A model generated the notes under the pieces. The model made no database searches, was not told where the DNA came from, and saw only the letters and a program-made list of their open reading frames with translations. Below are positions 21,030 through 34,070 of a stretch of DNA of 64,000 nucleotides, one piece after another. Numbering within the stretch: position 1 is the first letter of the stretch; each line of letters opens with the position of its first letter. The translations under genes and the position numbers were made by a program. Location: contig JASPKZ010010239.1 in the NCBI GenBank assembly GCA_030220185.1, positions 948,001-1,012,000 of the forward strand, read 5' to 3'. The stretch comes from Diploptera punctata (taxonomy: Eukaryota; Arthropoda; Insecta; Blattodea; Blaberidae).

Positions 21030-21990
21030 TAATTCTTCATCTTCTTCTTCGGCTTTCTCCCACTTATAGGTTTGCCGTCTTCAGTTTCCATTTATCTCTA
21101 TCATTCCAATCTCCCTCTTCCAAATTCCTATCATCCATTATAGTTCTGATGTAGGTTTTCCATTTCCATCTTGGTCTGCCACGTTTATTTCTTGCAGGGG
21201 GTGACCATTAGTATATATTTTTTGGCTATCTTTCATTTTCCATTCTTTGTACATGGCCATACCATTTAAGCGTTTGATTTTCAGTCCTCTTAACCAACAG
21301 ATGTGGTGACATTGATATCTCTTCAAAGGAATTAATTTCTTATTTTATCCTGTCTTGCTTTTTGGAGGCTTCTTCTAAAATAATCAAATTCAACTGTTCT
21401 CATTTTATTCTATTGTAATTCCGTCAAAGGCCAAGTTTCACTTCCATATGACAAAATATTCTGCATTATGCTCTTATAAATTTTCATTTTTGTTTCCTTT
21501 GTAATATTTTTGTTCCAAGTTATTCCATGTAATGTCTTAATTGCATTTTTGCCATTGCAATTTTAGTCTGTATATCTCTCTCACAGGTACCTGAACTTGT
21601 AATTATTGCCCCAAGATATTAAAAAAATTCAGATTTTTTATTTCCCCTGATTCGAGTATGAGGTCATCCACATCCTTTCCCAAACACATATATTCTGTTT
21701 TCTGTAAATTTATATTCAGTCCCCATTTTTTATATTCTTCCATTAGTTTATTTATCATATATTTCATATCATCTTCATCCCCTGCAAAAATTATTTGATC
21801 ATCTGTAAACAACGATGAATGTAGTACTTTTCCTCCTATAGGAATACCCATTTCAGAACATTTTTTATACCACAAGTTAAGAGCCTGGTCTAAATAAATG
21901 TTAAAAAGAATTGGTGATAAACTGCATCCCTGCTTAAGGCCTTAATTCACTTGAATTCCTCTGTTAAATTATTCTGTATATAATGAAAAT
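21030..21990 (-). mobile_element. LINE fragment (fifth lineage): RT active site to 3-prime end
   Basis: The minus strand encodes KQGCSLSPILFN at about 21930, then FTDDQIIFAGDEDDM (RT active site, YADD altered to FTDD) and YKKWGLNINLQKTEYM in an open 90-codon segment (21875-21603). A basic carboxy-terminal part follows at 21326-21138, after which the end shows a short (CTT)n tail near 21035. The same lineage occurs at 52240-53425 on the plus strand. Stops separate the open segments. Confidence 0.85.
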
Positions 21991-24900
21991 TAATTGTTGA
22001 ATATGTATCCCTATTAAATTACATTTAAAATAAATACATAGGCCTACTAATTTTCAAAGTGCGAGACTAGTAAAAAAATAGGACAATCAAATTGAAGCTG
22101 AAAATATATATTAATTTAACAATAATGAATGTGTGCGTCAGCCTAATGTTAAATCATTAAATTAAATAAAAGAAAGATACATTTTGACGCCACAATCCCA
22201 AAAGACATAATTTCTCTAACATACCAGATAATGTTTATAGAAATGAAAAGAGTTTGTTTTCCCTCCTGGATTTCTTGTAAATGCAATTATGTCATATTGG
22301 ATATTCATTTATGGAATTTCTTTCAAATATAGAACTTGAATGAAAAAATACGTTCGATCAGGATTGTGATACCATGGATTTCTGTTTGAATATAAAATAC
22401 AAAATACGTAAGTTCGATCAGAAAGTAACTTTTTAAAGAGGAAAACAATAGGTGTGTAGGTTTATGGATCAATCAGCTTAAGCTTCAAGTATCTAAGATT
22501 TGAGTTTCAATTTCTTGGAACAGATGAAAGGAGGAGATTTTCACAACTCACCCGGCAGATATTGTTTTCCACTCAGCCTCCTTAATATTTGAATATCATA
22601 AATGTTCCTGAGTATAAAGTCAGTCACAAATTATTTACCTCTTAAGTTGTTACTGAAATAGACATAGTCCTTGTACCCATGTGCACCGAACACTCTGATG
22701 ATGTAATGATAACAACAATGGCCTGCGAAATATCGAGGTAGTGGCATCTCGTAATCTAAAAGTTGACCACGTTTTACATTCAGTGGGGATAACCCGTGCA
22801 GTAAAATAATTTGCCGCGACACTACATAACTAACCCCGGCTGGGGAATAATACAAATAGGTCCCCCTCCTACCTACCTTAGTGAGTTATTTAGGTAACGC
22901 TGCCAAGTCGGCCTATTAAAACTACTAGTACCCATCAGAAATATATCAATGAAAAAACTATACTTAATTTATTTGGAGCCAACGCCAATCGTTAAGAACC
23001 GCTGGTTTTCTTAGGCTTAAAGGACCTTCGAGACTTGGAAAATCTGGTAGCGTGTTTATCTAGCCGAGCGTTAGTGTGAGGAAGAACAGTTATTCATTCG
23101 AGTTTTGAAATAAACAAATGTATTCTTATTTTAACTATTTTATTTCTAAAGTATAAATAATTACAATCCCTAAGTATTCTAGCCCTAAATAACTAATCTA
23201 AGCCTATATTAAAACTACAGTACTTCCTGGGGTTTGAGGCAGAGGGAGTTGTGGAAATTATAAATCTAACCCAATCTACATGTTTAAAAATGTTATGTCC
23301 CTATTGAAAATTTAATATTAATATAGTTAATTGTACTTTATTCCCTTCCAAAAAACCTAGACACATATTAAGAAAAATGGTCGGTGACTTACCCTTCAGC
23401 ACTTTTCACAGACAGACACGAGACCCTCACTTTCCCCAGGTTATGTACTCATCTTGACTAAACTTTTCCACTGACTAACTGTACTCACATACCACTGCCC
23501 TAACAGTAGTCCTTCACTCTAAAAGTAGAGATTTTCAGTTAGGCCAAGGAACTTTTCTGAAATATATCATGTCTAAACTTTATTCCAACAGACTTTGCTT
23601 GAAAAATAAAATAATCCATAAAACAATTAAATATCTATATAAAAGACTCTATGTATTCATAACACCAATGTTTATGATAATGCAATATAAGCTCTAAGAT
23701 ACGATAATTTTACTGGTGACTCAATGTTTGATTCGGAAGTAAGCTCCAACAAATTACAAAGGACGGCACTCTCAATTCATAGTTTTCCCTTATTCAATCC
23801 CTGTCTGAGCCGATAGAGTTTTTATTTTTTTCAAACACAAAAATGCAGAAGCGATGTCGTGTTTAAGTAGCGCTAAACGGTTCATAAAATAAACTACCGT
23901 ACAGCCTGAATGAGAGGACTGTGAAACATGAATTTAGATCCTTTCTGTGTTAACATTGTATCACTATGCTATGAACATTAGTTGTTAAAATACAATCGTT
24001 ATATAAATACTTTGTAGAATATACTCATCTTCCTTGGCCTGTTCCCAGGTGACTGGTGCCAATACATAACAATTGATTTGACTGCTTTATCTATATGAAG
24101 ATGGGTTATATCATTCGAGTGGAACCCTCAATTTACACCGTGGACTATAGCAGTGATAAGGATTCAAGTTTTGGGTCTGGAAATCCTTTTCTGCACTTGA
24201 TTTAGAAGCAAAATCACGTCCTTCTCCTTGTATGGCCAATCCTTCGGAAGTCCTTCATCATTGTGATGCACCCTCCACTGCGGATATATAAAACGCCCGC
24301 ATAAATCAGCAACTCGAGCTTCTAGAGCGGATAAGACGCCGTGGGGGGTTTATACTCACTCTGCCCGCCTGCACACATGACGGAACATGTTCAGCAGTAC
24401 CTCTCTCTCTGTCTGTCTGCTTCCCGCCTCAACAAATGACACAACACGTCCATAGCGGATAACATGCTTCATATCCTCTCTTGTCATTGCAACCTATACA
24501 CACTGGAGCGTTGGAAACCTGTATTTACTGGAACAAATATCTCATTTAATTTATTTCAGTGCCGATATCACATCACAGGAATGCTATATATGTTTATACT
24601 TGGTCGTTAGCCACTGAGAATCGTACTCGGATGATTCTGAGTTCAAATCACCGTGTCCTCCAATCTCACTTGTTCTTGTTTCCTTCAGTTATTCAGTCAT
24701 GTACTGGCTTTGTATTTAATTACCTCATAATTAAATTAATTTAATAGCAATTGCATTTGTACAAGATAGTTGAATGGACATTTGACAAGAGACATACACT
24801 GCGTATTCTAGCATAGGCCATACTTATATTTGAAGTCTGTACAAGCAATATAACCATTACATATTCCATGAATATAGATAACATGAATAAAACACTATTA

Positions 24901-26389
24901 AAGAGTTCTTTTTATATTTCAATATGTACTAAATTTGGGCGTCACGTTTAAAGTGTAAAATATAACCAAAAGGCATAGATGTATTTAAATAATCAATAAA
25001 AATATGAAGATATTTAAAAAAGAGTCCTTGTCAAAATTTTCGATTTTTCAAGAAAAAAAAAACTCCGAACCCATGTAAATTGTGATATAATTATAAAAAA
25101 AATAAAATAAGCATAAAAAAGGTAGAATCTGTCTTCAGGATATAAGAATCAAATATGTGATCAACACATTTAAGTTTTTGCATATTAGAGAGCAATAAAT
25201 AAGTATTGAATGTGGGAGCGTGTGATATGGGCTATATTTGTATTAAAATAATACAGATGAACATTGTAATATTATTAATTCAACATTTAATATTGCATTG
25301 TAAAGCAGCGAATCACATCATTATATTAATAACTTTCTTCTGCACTTCTATTATCGGACCCTTCTATGTCTACAACGGCATTTTCTGTTTCTGTATCCGA
25401 CTGAAGACTTAAAAAAACCGGCGGTTTTCTGGAGACGAAAGACCATATAGTTATTTCAGATCATCAAGTTTTGATTGCTTGATCTTCAAGGATCTTTGTA
25501 AAGAGAGGCAAACTATAGTTGTTGAGGTATGGATAAACTTTTGCGGATATTCACAAATTTCCAGGGTCCCGAATAACTGTCCCTTACTCCTACATGTGGG
25601 GAGTCTCTGTCAATTCTATACATTCTCATTTGCTTTAGTTTCAGTTGATATCTGGAAGTCTGCGCTTAATAAGGCTCAACTGTTGCATTTATGTTGAAAA
25701 AATCTGTTGTATGAACCCTCTTCACTTTAAAAGTTTTTGGATTAACTATGCACTTAGGCTAGCTGTCTCATCATCCCACTGATTTGTAGTTTGCATAGAG
25801 GTAGTTCGTTTGAACATCTGGAAAGCAGTTTACTACAAGAAGTACACCACATTTTATTTTTTATTCTGGCCTGGACAGCCGTCTGATATAATTAACTATT
25901 TTTTTGGATTATTTCTTTCTTTTAGGTGACCAAGAACAGAGACATGACTTCATTTTGTCCCTTCTTACCGACTGCTTAATGGATGGTAAACAGTCTTAGC
26001 TCATCATTTGACAAATGAGTTATTCCAAAACAATAGTGCCACAGCTGACGAGATTACTATATAATTCATAATATACCTAATCAAATCAGTGCTGAAAACT
26101 AACTAAAAACAACTCATGTTAACTGACAAGTGCAATTTTTGTTCGAAAGCAGAATGACATGGGCTATGTTTCTAAAATCGGTGTTTTTATTGGTATTGCG
26201 CCTGATACAACTCTTTTTTTATTTTTAAACAAATTTCAGATTGTGACAAAAATACGTCTCCACGTGATAGTGCTCTTAACTCATTTTCGTTAAAAATTGG
26301 TATGAGCTCTTTTTATATTAATGTCTTCATAGTTATTCATACTTAATAATTAACACTATGACATACAAATATTCTGCAGTATTTTGTAT
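21991..26389. other. long unassigned interval
   Basis: About 4.4 kb without a recognised gene or transposon. A GC-richer stretch at 22540-22860 has a CCCCGGCTGGGG palindrome. At 24280-24480 a GATATATAAAACGCCCGC block precedes an imperfect repeat of a CCCGCCT-xx-ACAAATGACACAACACGTC type. Neither carries an ORF. This is the best place to look for unknown or unique sequence. Confidence 0.4.
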
Positions 26390-26530
26390 GCTCAGAAACA
26401 CTGAACCCAATTCCTTTAGACCCTTCCGAGTATTATAATCCCAAATTCACCTAGGCCTTCCTAGTAGCATTTTCCTCATCTATCTATTGCTCAATTGAGT
26501 TACATGACACAACTCGGTCTTATAGACTTA
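26390..26530 (-). mobile_element. possible LINE 3-prime relic
   Basis: CCTAGGCCTTCCTAGTAGC and the following TCAATTGAGTTACATGACA have counterparts at 30340-30440 (CCTACTCCTAATGGAC, TCAATTAAGCTACATGAC), which suggests a shared decayed LINE end. The coding signal is weak. Confidence 0.3.
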
Positions 26531-26954
26531 GGCCTAATAACTGTGATAATACTCAGAATAGGCTATAAATTTTGGAGCTTATAAATGCGAAGCTTTGTCC
26601 ATTCTCGTATTTTAGGGGACTTATTTTCGATTTTTCTTTATTTCTGTAATAAAAAAACTATATACCACGTTCATAGATTAGCGCAGAATTTATAGATTTT
26701 AATATTTACGTCTATATCCTTAAATAATAACCGCAAACACTGACTGAATAGTAAGGATAACACTATTTCATTATTTTAAATCGGTATTTAATTATACATC
26801 AGTATGATTTCGAACTCTTTACAATAATCCTAGATATTTGAATATATTCAACTTTTCATAAGAATAATTATCCTGTCGACAGATTCTTTTCATATATCTC
26901 TCATAATTAAAACTTATGATTACTTGTTTCAATTGGAGATTGAATACTATTTAT

Positions 26955-27370
26955 CCGATTCCAATAATACATCATCATCATCATCAGCAGCAGCAGCATC
27001 AAGGATTAGACCTGCTGGTCTGTTCCAATCTCATGTTAGAATTGGTCTATTCATCTTTTACTGGGTCTTCCAACAATTCTCGGCCTAGTGGTTTGTAATG
27101 AAGAATCTGTTTCGGAATTATATTGTAATCCATTCTATTGATGTGGTCCATCCATTCATCTCTGTATTGTGTAATTGTATCTAATAGTTTGAATATATTC
27201 AGTTCTCTTCGTATATCCTTCACTTCGCCTTTGATCCATTATTGTATAGCCATCCACACTCCTCAGAAACCTCATTTCTGATGATTCTATTCTTCGTTCC
27301 TTGTTTTTGGTTACGAACCCAATGTTCCGATCCATATAGTAGTGTTGGAACCGCCATTGGTTTATAAAAT
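26955..27370 (-). mobile_element. LINE 3-prime fragment with (CAT)n(CAG)n tail
   Basis: The minus strand contains KNKERRIESSEMRFLRSVDG (27330-27250), the conserved post-RT block of a LINE lineage, followed by decayed sequence and a CATCATCATCATCAGCAGCAG tail at 26971. The ORF at 27554-27156 fuses this with unrelated upstream sequence. Confidence 0.75.
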
Positions 27371-27794
27371 GTTTAAGAAAATAATAAATTACACACAAAA
27401 TCGTGGTAATAATAGCATAACTCACGAAAATAATTTCAACGAGCATGAAATAAGTATATAGCTCGATAAAACAGGCTATTGAAATATAAATATAGATTCT
27501 AGTTGCGATTATAGCGCAAGTCGTTGAAGAGTCTTGAAAAACGTATGCCTGCAAGAATGGAGAAAAGAGGTCCTAAATTGTTGTAATATACAAAAAGTTA
27601 AGACGTATTATAATGATTATCGTGTAAAGTATCTTCTATTAAATTCCCTCCAAAATTATTTTTGCAACATAAATTATATATGCAGAAGACTTTAGGCAAA
27701 GCAGATGAACAATTGATCAAATATAGAGTATCCGGTAAATTTTAGAAAATAAATAGGAATGCAATCAAAGAATCCATCAGTTGTTTACATGTTT

Positions 27795-27960
27795 CAGGAC
27801 AGCTACGATTTGATAAGGAGAGATGATGAATAAATATTCTGTTAGAAGGAAAGCCTAGGAGTAGTTGGGATAATAATATTCGGATTGATCTAAGTTACGG
27901 GATAACGGGGATATGGACTAGATACTACTGTAAAGTAAAATTTGAAATCAATATGTTAGC
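27795..27960 (+). mobile_element. LINE 3-prime relic
   Basis: Plus-strand residues LLEGKPRSSWDNNIRIDL and the following decayed block match the GKPxGxRPxGRPxxRWxDxIxxDL pattern that ends LINE polyproteins. The region is short and ends without a tail. Confidence 0.6.
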
Positions 27961-27965
27961 AGGTG

Positions 27966-28082
27966 CGCCGTCCTCAACTAGTTTATTTTTCTTAAAACTG
28001 TAGGCCTTTCAGAAACAGGCTTCCATCTCCAGCTAAAGGGTGTGCGCACAGTTTAAAAAATATCTAGTTAAGGACGACGGCA
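27966..28082. repeat. hairpin-forming inverted repeat (~34-bp arms)
   Basis: GCCGTCCTCAACTAGTTTAT at 27967 pairs with the complement ending at 28081 (ATCTAGTTAAGGACGACGGC), with a loop of about 45 bases. Nothing shows mobility. Confidence 0.7.
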
Positions 28083-29210
28083 GATATCAAGGTATTTATT
28101 TATTTTAATATTTTCCTTTATGACTGTTCACTAAAATATAAAATAATATAAGTGTAATATAAATTTCACTGGTATGGATACTAATGGCTGAGAATAGGGG
28201 CAAATTGAAGATCTCGGTGAATTCGGCATTGATAATATGGTTTTCATAAGCCATATATTTTTGTTGGTTTTTCCATGAAAGTACAAAAAAACTTAATTTT
28301 TTAGGTTACAGTACTTTTATTTTGAAGTTTGTATACTTGCACATGTAGGGGATGGAACCACAGATATGCTGGATACTAGCGCTAAAAGAGGGAAGTGAAA
28401 TTTACGACAGTTTGTCACGGGGTTTAAATCCGCCTGTCATTTTTACTTCATCGCATGGAGAGGGCGAGGAGACAGGGATGTGAATTATCGCCATCATCAA
28501 AGTACATCACGCAGTAAAAGGTAGAAAAAAGAGAGAGGATTCTCTACAAGGCATAGTACAGTAGCCATAGGGGTTAAAGACCCTCAATCTTTCCAGAAAA
28601 TCAGCTAGGTAATTAGTCATCCGTCAAGCCAGATTTTACCAGTGTGCATTTGTTAAATACAAGTAGTTGCATGATCTTACAACAATTTACTGGTCTAAAA
28701 ATCTGTCGATTGTAAAAATAACAGCCTGGTGGAAAAATAGGGAGATGGGGTTTTATAATTTGTACTGTTTCCAAGACAACTAATTAAAAACTGAAAATCC
28801 AAGACAATTATTATCAAACTATTTTTATGTTTCAAACCACTGACGGAAAGAGATAGACTGGGTTGATGTCCTATCTTGTAGAAATTCATTTTTTTAACCC
28901 TTTTTTTTAAACCATTTCTGTTAATTTTCCAATTAAATTCATACATGTAGAGGGTTTTAACGAATTTTAATATATTTGTTACTTTGTATGTACTCTTTTC
29001 AAACTTCAATACATTTCTTTAGGTTTAGAACTGAACTGAAATGAATTGGAACATTATGAATCACAATGAAGCGGTGGCAACTACTTCCTTCTTCATCGCT
29101 ACACGGTCTGCTGCTACAGTCCATCTCTTTATTTCTGTGGTCCAGATTTCTTTTTAAAGGACTGAGAAGGAATGGAGCTATTAAGGCTTTGTCATGATAT
29201 TACTTTACCA
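28083..29210. other. unassigned
   Basis: AT-rich. GGGGTTTAAATCCGCCTG near 28420 is weakly B-box-like. A 104-codon open frame on the minus strand (29009-28695) has biased AT-driven composition and no domain. Confidence 0.4.
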
Positions 29211-29216
29211 TCACCA

Positions 29217-29254
<38 letters not shown>
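29217..29254. repeat. (TA)n microsatellite
   Basis: About 38 bases of uninterrupted TA adjoining a LINE fragment. Confidence 0.95.
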
Positions 29255-29258
<4 letters not shown>

Positions 29259-29797
29259 TTTAGAGCAGGTAAACAGTTTTAAATATCTGGACTTCAATTT
29301 ATCATATGTTAAAATTGAATATATTAATGACAAAATAAATAAATTTAATTTAATGTGTGGTACTATTAAAAGAACCGGTAAAAACACAAGAAAAGGAATA
29401 CAAATTAAATTTTATAAAGTAATGGCTGTTCCTGTATTGATATATGGATCAGAATGTTGGACGATCACTAAAAGACAAGAACAAAGACTGGAAGCAGTTG
29501 AGATGACATTTTTAAGAAATATACTCTACTGGATAAGAAAAGAAATGAATATATAAGATAGGAACTAAATATTTTCAAACTTAAAGACAGAATAATTAAG
29601 TATGGGAACGACTAGAAATAACATAATTATTGATAGAATGCCAGAAGAAAGATTTCCAAAATTATTGCTAAATTATAAACCGCACGGAAGGAGAAATGTT
29701 GGACGCCCACACAAAAAGATGGTCTGAAAAATTTTAACAATTCTAGCTTTCATGAAACCGGAATGAGCCAACAGGCTTAATCCCTGGATGATGATGA

Positions 29798-29800
<3 letters not shown>
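29255..29800 (+). mobile_element. LINE 3-prime fragment, partly open
   Basis: A 100-codon stretch includes VNSFKYLDFNLSY, then FYKVMAVPVLIYGSECWTIT and RLEAVEMTFLRN, the post-RT block of the same broad lineage as 26955-27370 and 41168-41730. After 29556 it continues in broken frame to GRRNVGRPHKKM and a GATGATGATGAT tail at 29789. Confidence 0.85.
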
Positions 29801-29804
<4 letters not shown>

Positions 29805-29837
<33 letters not shown>

Positions 29838-29856
29838 TGTGTGTGTGTCTCTCCTA
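29805..29856. repeat. (TTTA)(TA)n(TG)n microsatellite
   Basis: TA repeats grading into TG repeats directly 3-prime of the LINE tail. Confidence 0.9.
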
Positions 29857-31080
29857 ACATTCTAGCAGCCACGATTTTTTTCAGAATCGAACACAGCATA
29901 GGCCTTCAATAAAATAAAGTAACAAATGTAAAGTTAAATTAAACAAAATAGGGGGGTTAATTTGAAGCGAAAATTTAAACACTCTCTAGCCGCATATAGG
30001 CGTATATAGGAGACCCGTAGACTTTCATTGTATTTATAAAGTTTTATTCTTGCTTCAATTATTTACTTTAAGGTAATTCTATATGCTAGACATTCCTATT
30101 TAATGAAATCTTAATTTTTGTTTTAAAACATTTCCCCTCAATGGACATAAAGAGTTTTATTCCATTCTTATTTATTTACACTTTACGATCTAAGATCACA
30201 TCACGTCTGTAACATTGGGTTGTATTCAATAGATAAGATATTTTGTTTGTTTTATAAGGGACTTATTTTAATAATATTCCAAATTTCGTAACAAGCTGTA
30301 TCAGAAAATAACGATCACCTAAAGTTCCATCCAACTCTTGTCCTCCCACCTACTCCTAATGGACTTTTCTGCTAACCTTTTCCATGAAATATTTTAAATT
30401 AATTTTGTACTATCACTCAATTAAGCTACATGACCTGCCATCTCAATCTCCTGGACAGTATTAAGTCAACGATATAAATTTATCATATTGTTTTTTTTAA
30501 TGACACCTTCGTTTTCTATTATCACTGCTTATGTGGTCGAATATTCGTCATACGTTCCAATGTGTACTTTTATATTTTCAACTTCTATTAACATAACATA
30601 CCATGCTTCACAGCCATAAAACATCGCAAACTGGAATAATACTGAATGGTGAATAATATTGAATAGCGTAATGTGGAAAGGCTAGTGCTATTGTTTACTC
30701 CTTATAACATAATACACTGTCTGTAAGAGCTTGTGAGTACAGTAGGTTTAGGTTCTTCTGGGTCTGTTCCTTAGTTTGTTCTGTATTATTCTTCATTCGG
30801 TACAATTCCTCATTCGGTATTATTCTTGGTTACCGTAACTACTACAGATTTGATTACAGTAATTTAAAAAAATATATTTTTTTTATACTTGGAAGTAAAC
30901 AGAAACTTAAAACTATATTCAATTAATTTTTCCGATGACCTTGTCTTAATATCACCCATCGAAATTTATTTAAAATATTCCAATTTCGACATTATTGAGA
31001 AAGTATATAACATGAAAAAATATAAGTACGTAGAAAACAAAGGTTAAGACCTGGTATGGGAAATACCCTGTCCCCTGTAA
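29857..31080. other. unassigned, with a possible LINE relic at 30310-30640
   Basis: 30340-30640 resembles 26390-26530 and contains CATACCATGCTTCACAGCCA, which reads on the minus strand like the YGCE/AW-type block of a LINE. Otherwise nothing is recognised. Confidence 0.35.
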
Positions 31081-31084
31081 AACA

Positions 31085-31615
31085 TATTAAGAAACAGAAT
31101 TTTAGAAAGAGTGAATGAGTTCACATATCTCAACTATAAGTTAACATTTACTGATGATATGGATATAGGAAACAAAATTGTAAAATACTCCAAAACTAAG
31201 GGAATGACATTAACAAGTGATGAAACCACCTCTTGTATAGAAAAGCCTGTATAAGACCTTGGCTAGATCTGTTTTGTGTTACGGCAGTGAGGCATGGAGG
31301 AAAGCAGAATAACAACTAATGAAATGAGATTTATGAGACGCATTGCAGGATATACAAAACGGGACCATAAACGTAATGAGAAAATCATGAAAGAACTTGG
31401 CCTGGAAACGGCGCTCCATTTTACACAGAATTATCAAAACAACTGAATGAGCCACTTACGGTGGACGATATCCTTTAGAATTCCAAAAGAAACTCATTAC
31501 CAACCCAAGGGAAGAGATCTCTGGGATGTATTAAAAAAGAGATGGAAAGAAAGTTTCTCCTTTATGAGATGATAAGAGGTAATTTGGCCTAACACGTGCA
31601 TGGATGATGATTTTA
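31085..31615 (+). mobile_element. LINE 3-prime fragment (further lineage)
   Basis: Plus-strand RILERVNEFTYLNYKLTF, then TTNEMRFMRRIAGYTKRDH, NEKIMKELGLETAL and finally GRDLWDVLKKRWKES give a coherent post-RT order across frameshifts. It ends at a GATGATGATT tail near 31605. Confidence 0.8.
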
Positions 31616-31804
31616 ATATTATATTAAAATCGTGTAAAAATGCTCGAAAATAATTTTAATGAAATTTATTTTTGTATTTAACGTTTACTACTCTCCTTGC
31701 GCATTTGTTTATGTTACACTCAGAACAGTGAAAGACAGACTTAAGCCATTATATTACAGAAACATGATAATTGGGTGCAGAATAGACTAACAAAAAAATA
31801 AATT

Positions 31805-31925
31805 TTACCAAGAGTGTTGGTTGAAGCGGTAGTGTTTAAGACATGCGGGAGGTCCCGGGATCAAATCCATGTGCCGACCAATCTGAGTTTGTCTGCTGTT
31901 TTTCTTTCAGTCGCAGAAGCAAATT
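31805..31925 (+). mobile_element. tRNA-headed SINE fragment
   Basis: A-box-like GTTGAAGCGGTAGTGTTTAA is followed by GGTCCCGGGATCAAATCC, a B-box-like T arm. A short body continues to about 31925, where a LINE-A 3-prime end begins. Confidence 0.5.
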
Positions 31926-32215
31926 TTGTATTGGAAGTTCATTAATAACTAACTCATTAGCATTTCGAATCCATAGGTTCATAGCGGCGCGGATATAAGT
32001 TCTCCATACATCCCTATCATGATACAATGTTTTCCAATAATCACGTGTATAATTTAATTCCCACAAATCATGGTTAAGTTATTCTTCCACTTAATTATTG
32101 GCCTACCTACTGAATCCTTTATTTTTAGTTTACATACAAGGAGCTTCCATGCCCCTCTTTAATTTCCCATTCGTGTCACATATCCTACCACACGTAACCA
32201 TATTTACAATTTGAT
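31926..32215 (-). mobile_element. LINE-A 3-prime fragment
   Basis: The minus strand encodes NYTRDYWKTLYHDRDVWRTY and the NLWIRNA end of LINE-A. The GRPRMRW block is out of frame. The left end ATTAATAACTAACTCATTAG corresponds to a degraded (TAAG)n tail. Confidence 0.85.
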
Positions 32216-33071
32216 AGTATGGTAATATGGATAATTCTTATTTTATTTGATTTTTTATATACATTTATATTTGAATTATTTTGTATGACTTGCATTTAAT
32301 TGCATAATACACGTACTGTAAGTTCTTCTTGCATTATAGTTCTTATTGAATAATTTAGAACACTTACATCATCAAAAATATCGCAAGTCATTCTTACATG
32401 ACTTTTGTCTTAGCACAGTTGGGGGGGGGGTAAATAATTTAAAATATAATTTTTTCATTGGCCCTTGTATCTTTTCGCGCTACATTTGTGTCCCGCGAAA
32501 CTAAGTTCCTTTGTATGTAGAAGCTTCTGGAAGCTTGGGTCTGCATGCTTATAATTTCTTGCATCCGCCTCAGGCCTTCAGATGCACCTAAGATTTCGTG
32601 CAAGTAACACGAGCTTGCCATGTCCGCAAAAATGCGTTAAAACAAAGAATTACTGAAAATTGCAGTGAATTTATTAATTTCAAAGTGAAGTGATAAATGT
32701 GTTCGTTATTTAAATAAATTATTCAAGTTAAAATTTGACTAGAGTATTCTTAAAATGATTCCTAGTCATACATCCTACAATCCATCTGCTTGTGGCCTTT
32801 GAAAGAAGTTTGTAAATTCAAACTTTGCCACACGAAACAGTATAATTAAAAATAATAGGTATATTATATAAATAGTCGCGATGTTACCAAATATATTACA
32901 AGTCTATAAATAACTAAATTATAAAATCTCAAGTTGGTTCAAATAAGGTGGATTCAGGCCCTTTCTGCACGAAGCGATACATTTATATTTAAAAAAAAGT
33001 CCAATAGCGGAACATTGAAGTGAATAGTAATACAATTTTTCTACTTTAAGTCGATATTTATTTTCCTCACA
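32216..33071. other. unassigned
   Basis: A G10 tract at 32419 and a short GC-richer stretch at 32465-32600. No gene is seen. Confidence 0.4.
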
Positions 33072-33152
33072 TATAGGGTGTAAACAAATTCCGTATACAA
33101 ACTTTAAGTGTTTGAAGAGGAAGTGTAACAAAATAATTTTGTTATTTGAAAA

Positions 33153-33349
33153 AAAAAAAAAAAAAGGGAAAACGCCCAGTTGGTAGACGAAGAATGAGGT
33201 GGGAGAATAACATTAACTATGATTTGAGGGAAGTAGATTATACAGGGAATGATTGGAAAGCATTAGCTCAGGATAGGGATGTACGGAGAGCTTATGTCCG
33301 CGCGCCATGAACCTACGGGTTCGATAGTACCAGTGAGTAAGTAAGTAAG
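33153..33349 (+). mobile_element. 5-prime-truncated LINE-A with 10-bp target duplication
   Basis: TATTTGAAAA occurs at 33143-33152 and 33350-33359. Between them lie an A-tract, the last ~45 codons of LINE-A (from AGGGAAAACGCCCAGTTGG) and the GATAGTACCAGTGAGTAAGTAAGTAAG tail. This is a young-looking truncated insertion into the mariner element. Confidence 0.92.
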
Positions 33350-33667
33350 TATTTGAAAAGAATTGACAAGTTTTCCGTTTCCCTGCTAGAGGTCCTCGAA
33401 GGGTTTGACGCTTGACTTCACTTAGGCCACCGTTCACTGTAGTTTTAACTATTTCGTATGCAATATGGTAACATTTCAGTGTTATTTTGACTGCTTAGTA
33501 TGGAACACATTGACTTTGGAAGAGCAAGTTGTCATTACTGCCAGTTATGGACAAACACATAGTTCTCATATTATGTTGTGTTTACATTACAAAGTTTCTG
33601 TACGGTAGTGGTGTCCATAGGTTCTTGATGACAGATTACACAAAACAGGAGTATTATTCTCGACCAT

Positions 33668-34070
33668 ATGATTGGGCCATATATTCTGCCGAACCGACTA
33701 GGTGAGGACATACTACCGGAACTGTTGGAAAATGTCCCGTTACCAAGTAGACAACGATTATGCTTGCACCATGATAGGGTCCCACCACACTTTGCACTTT
33801 ATGTCAGACAATACCTAAACAATATTTTCCCAAATCGTTGGATTGGAAGGGATGGGCAAGTACAGTGGCCACCATGTTCTCCTGATCTCACGCCTATGAA
33901 TTTCTTTATGTAGATGGAGATGAAGCGTTTGGTGAACGAGACACCGACATACACTCCAGAAGAATTGGTTGCCCGTGTGGCTGAAGCTGCAGCAATTATT
34001 TGTGAGACACCTGGTTGTTTCGAACGTGCACGTCGATGCTAGGTGTGCATTAATGTAAATGGACGACATT
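33668..34070 (+). pseudogene. mariner-superfamily transposase relic
   Basis: The 81-codon open part reads MIGPYILPNRLGED, then the catalytic-Asp block CLHHDRVPPHF and PPCSPDLTPMNFF. From the Asp in LHHD to the position normally Asp in the DFF motif there are 41 residues, as in the DD41D group, but that last Asp is Asn here. The frame stops just after. Readable carboxy-terminal coding (VNETPTYTPEELVARVAEA) continues to about 34040. The amino-terminal DNA-binding part is not recognisable. Confidence 0.8.

Noticed and set aside
28695..29009. 104-codon minus-strand frame
   Set aside because: AT-driven residue bias (Lys, Asn, Phe, Ser) and no domain; likely chance.
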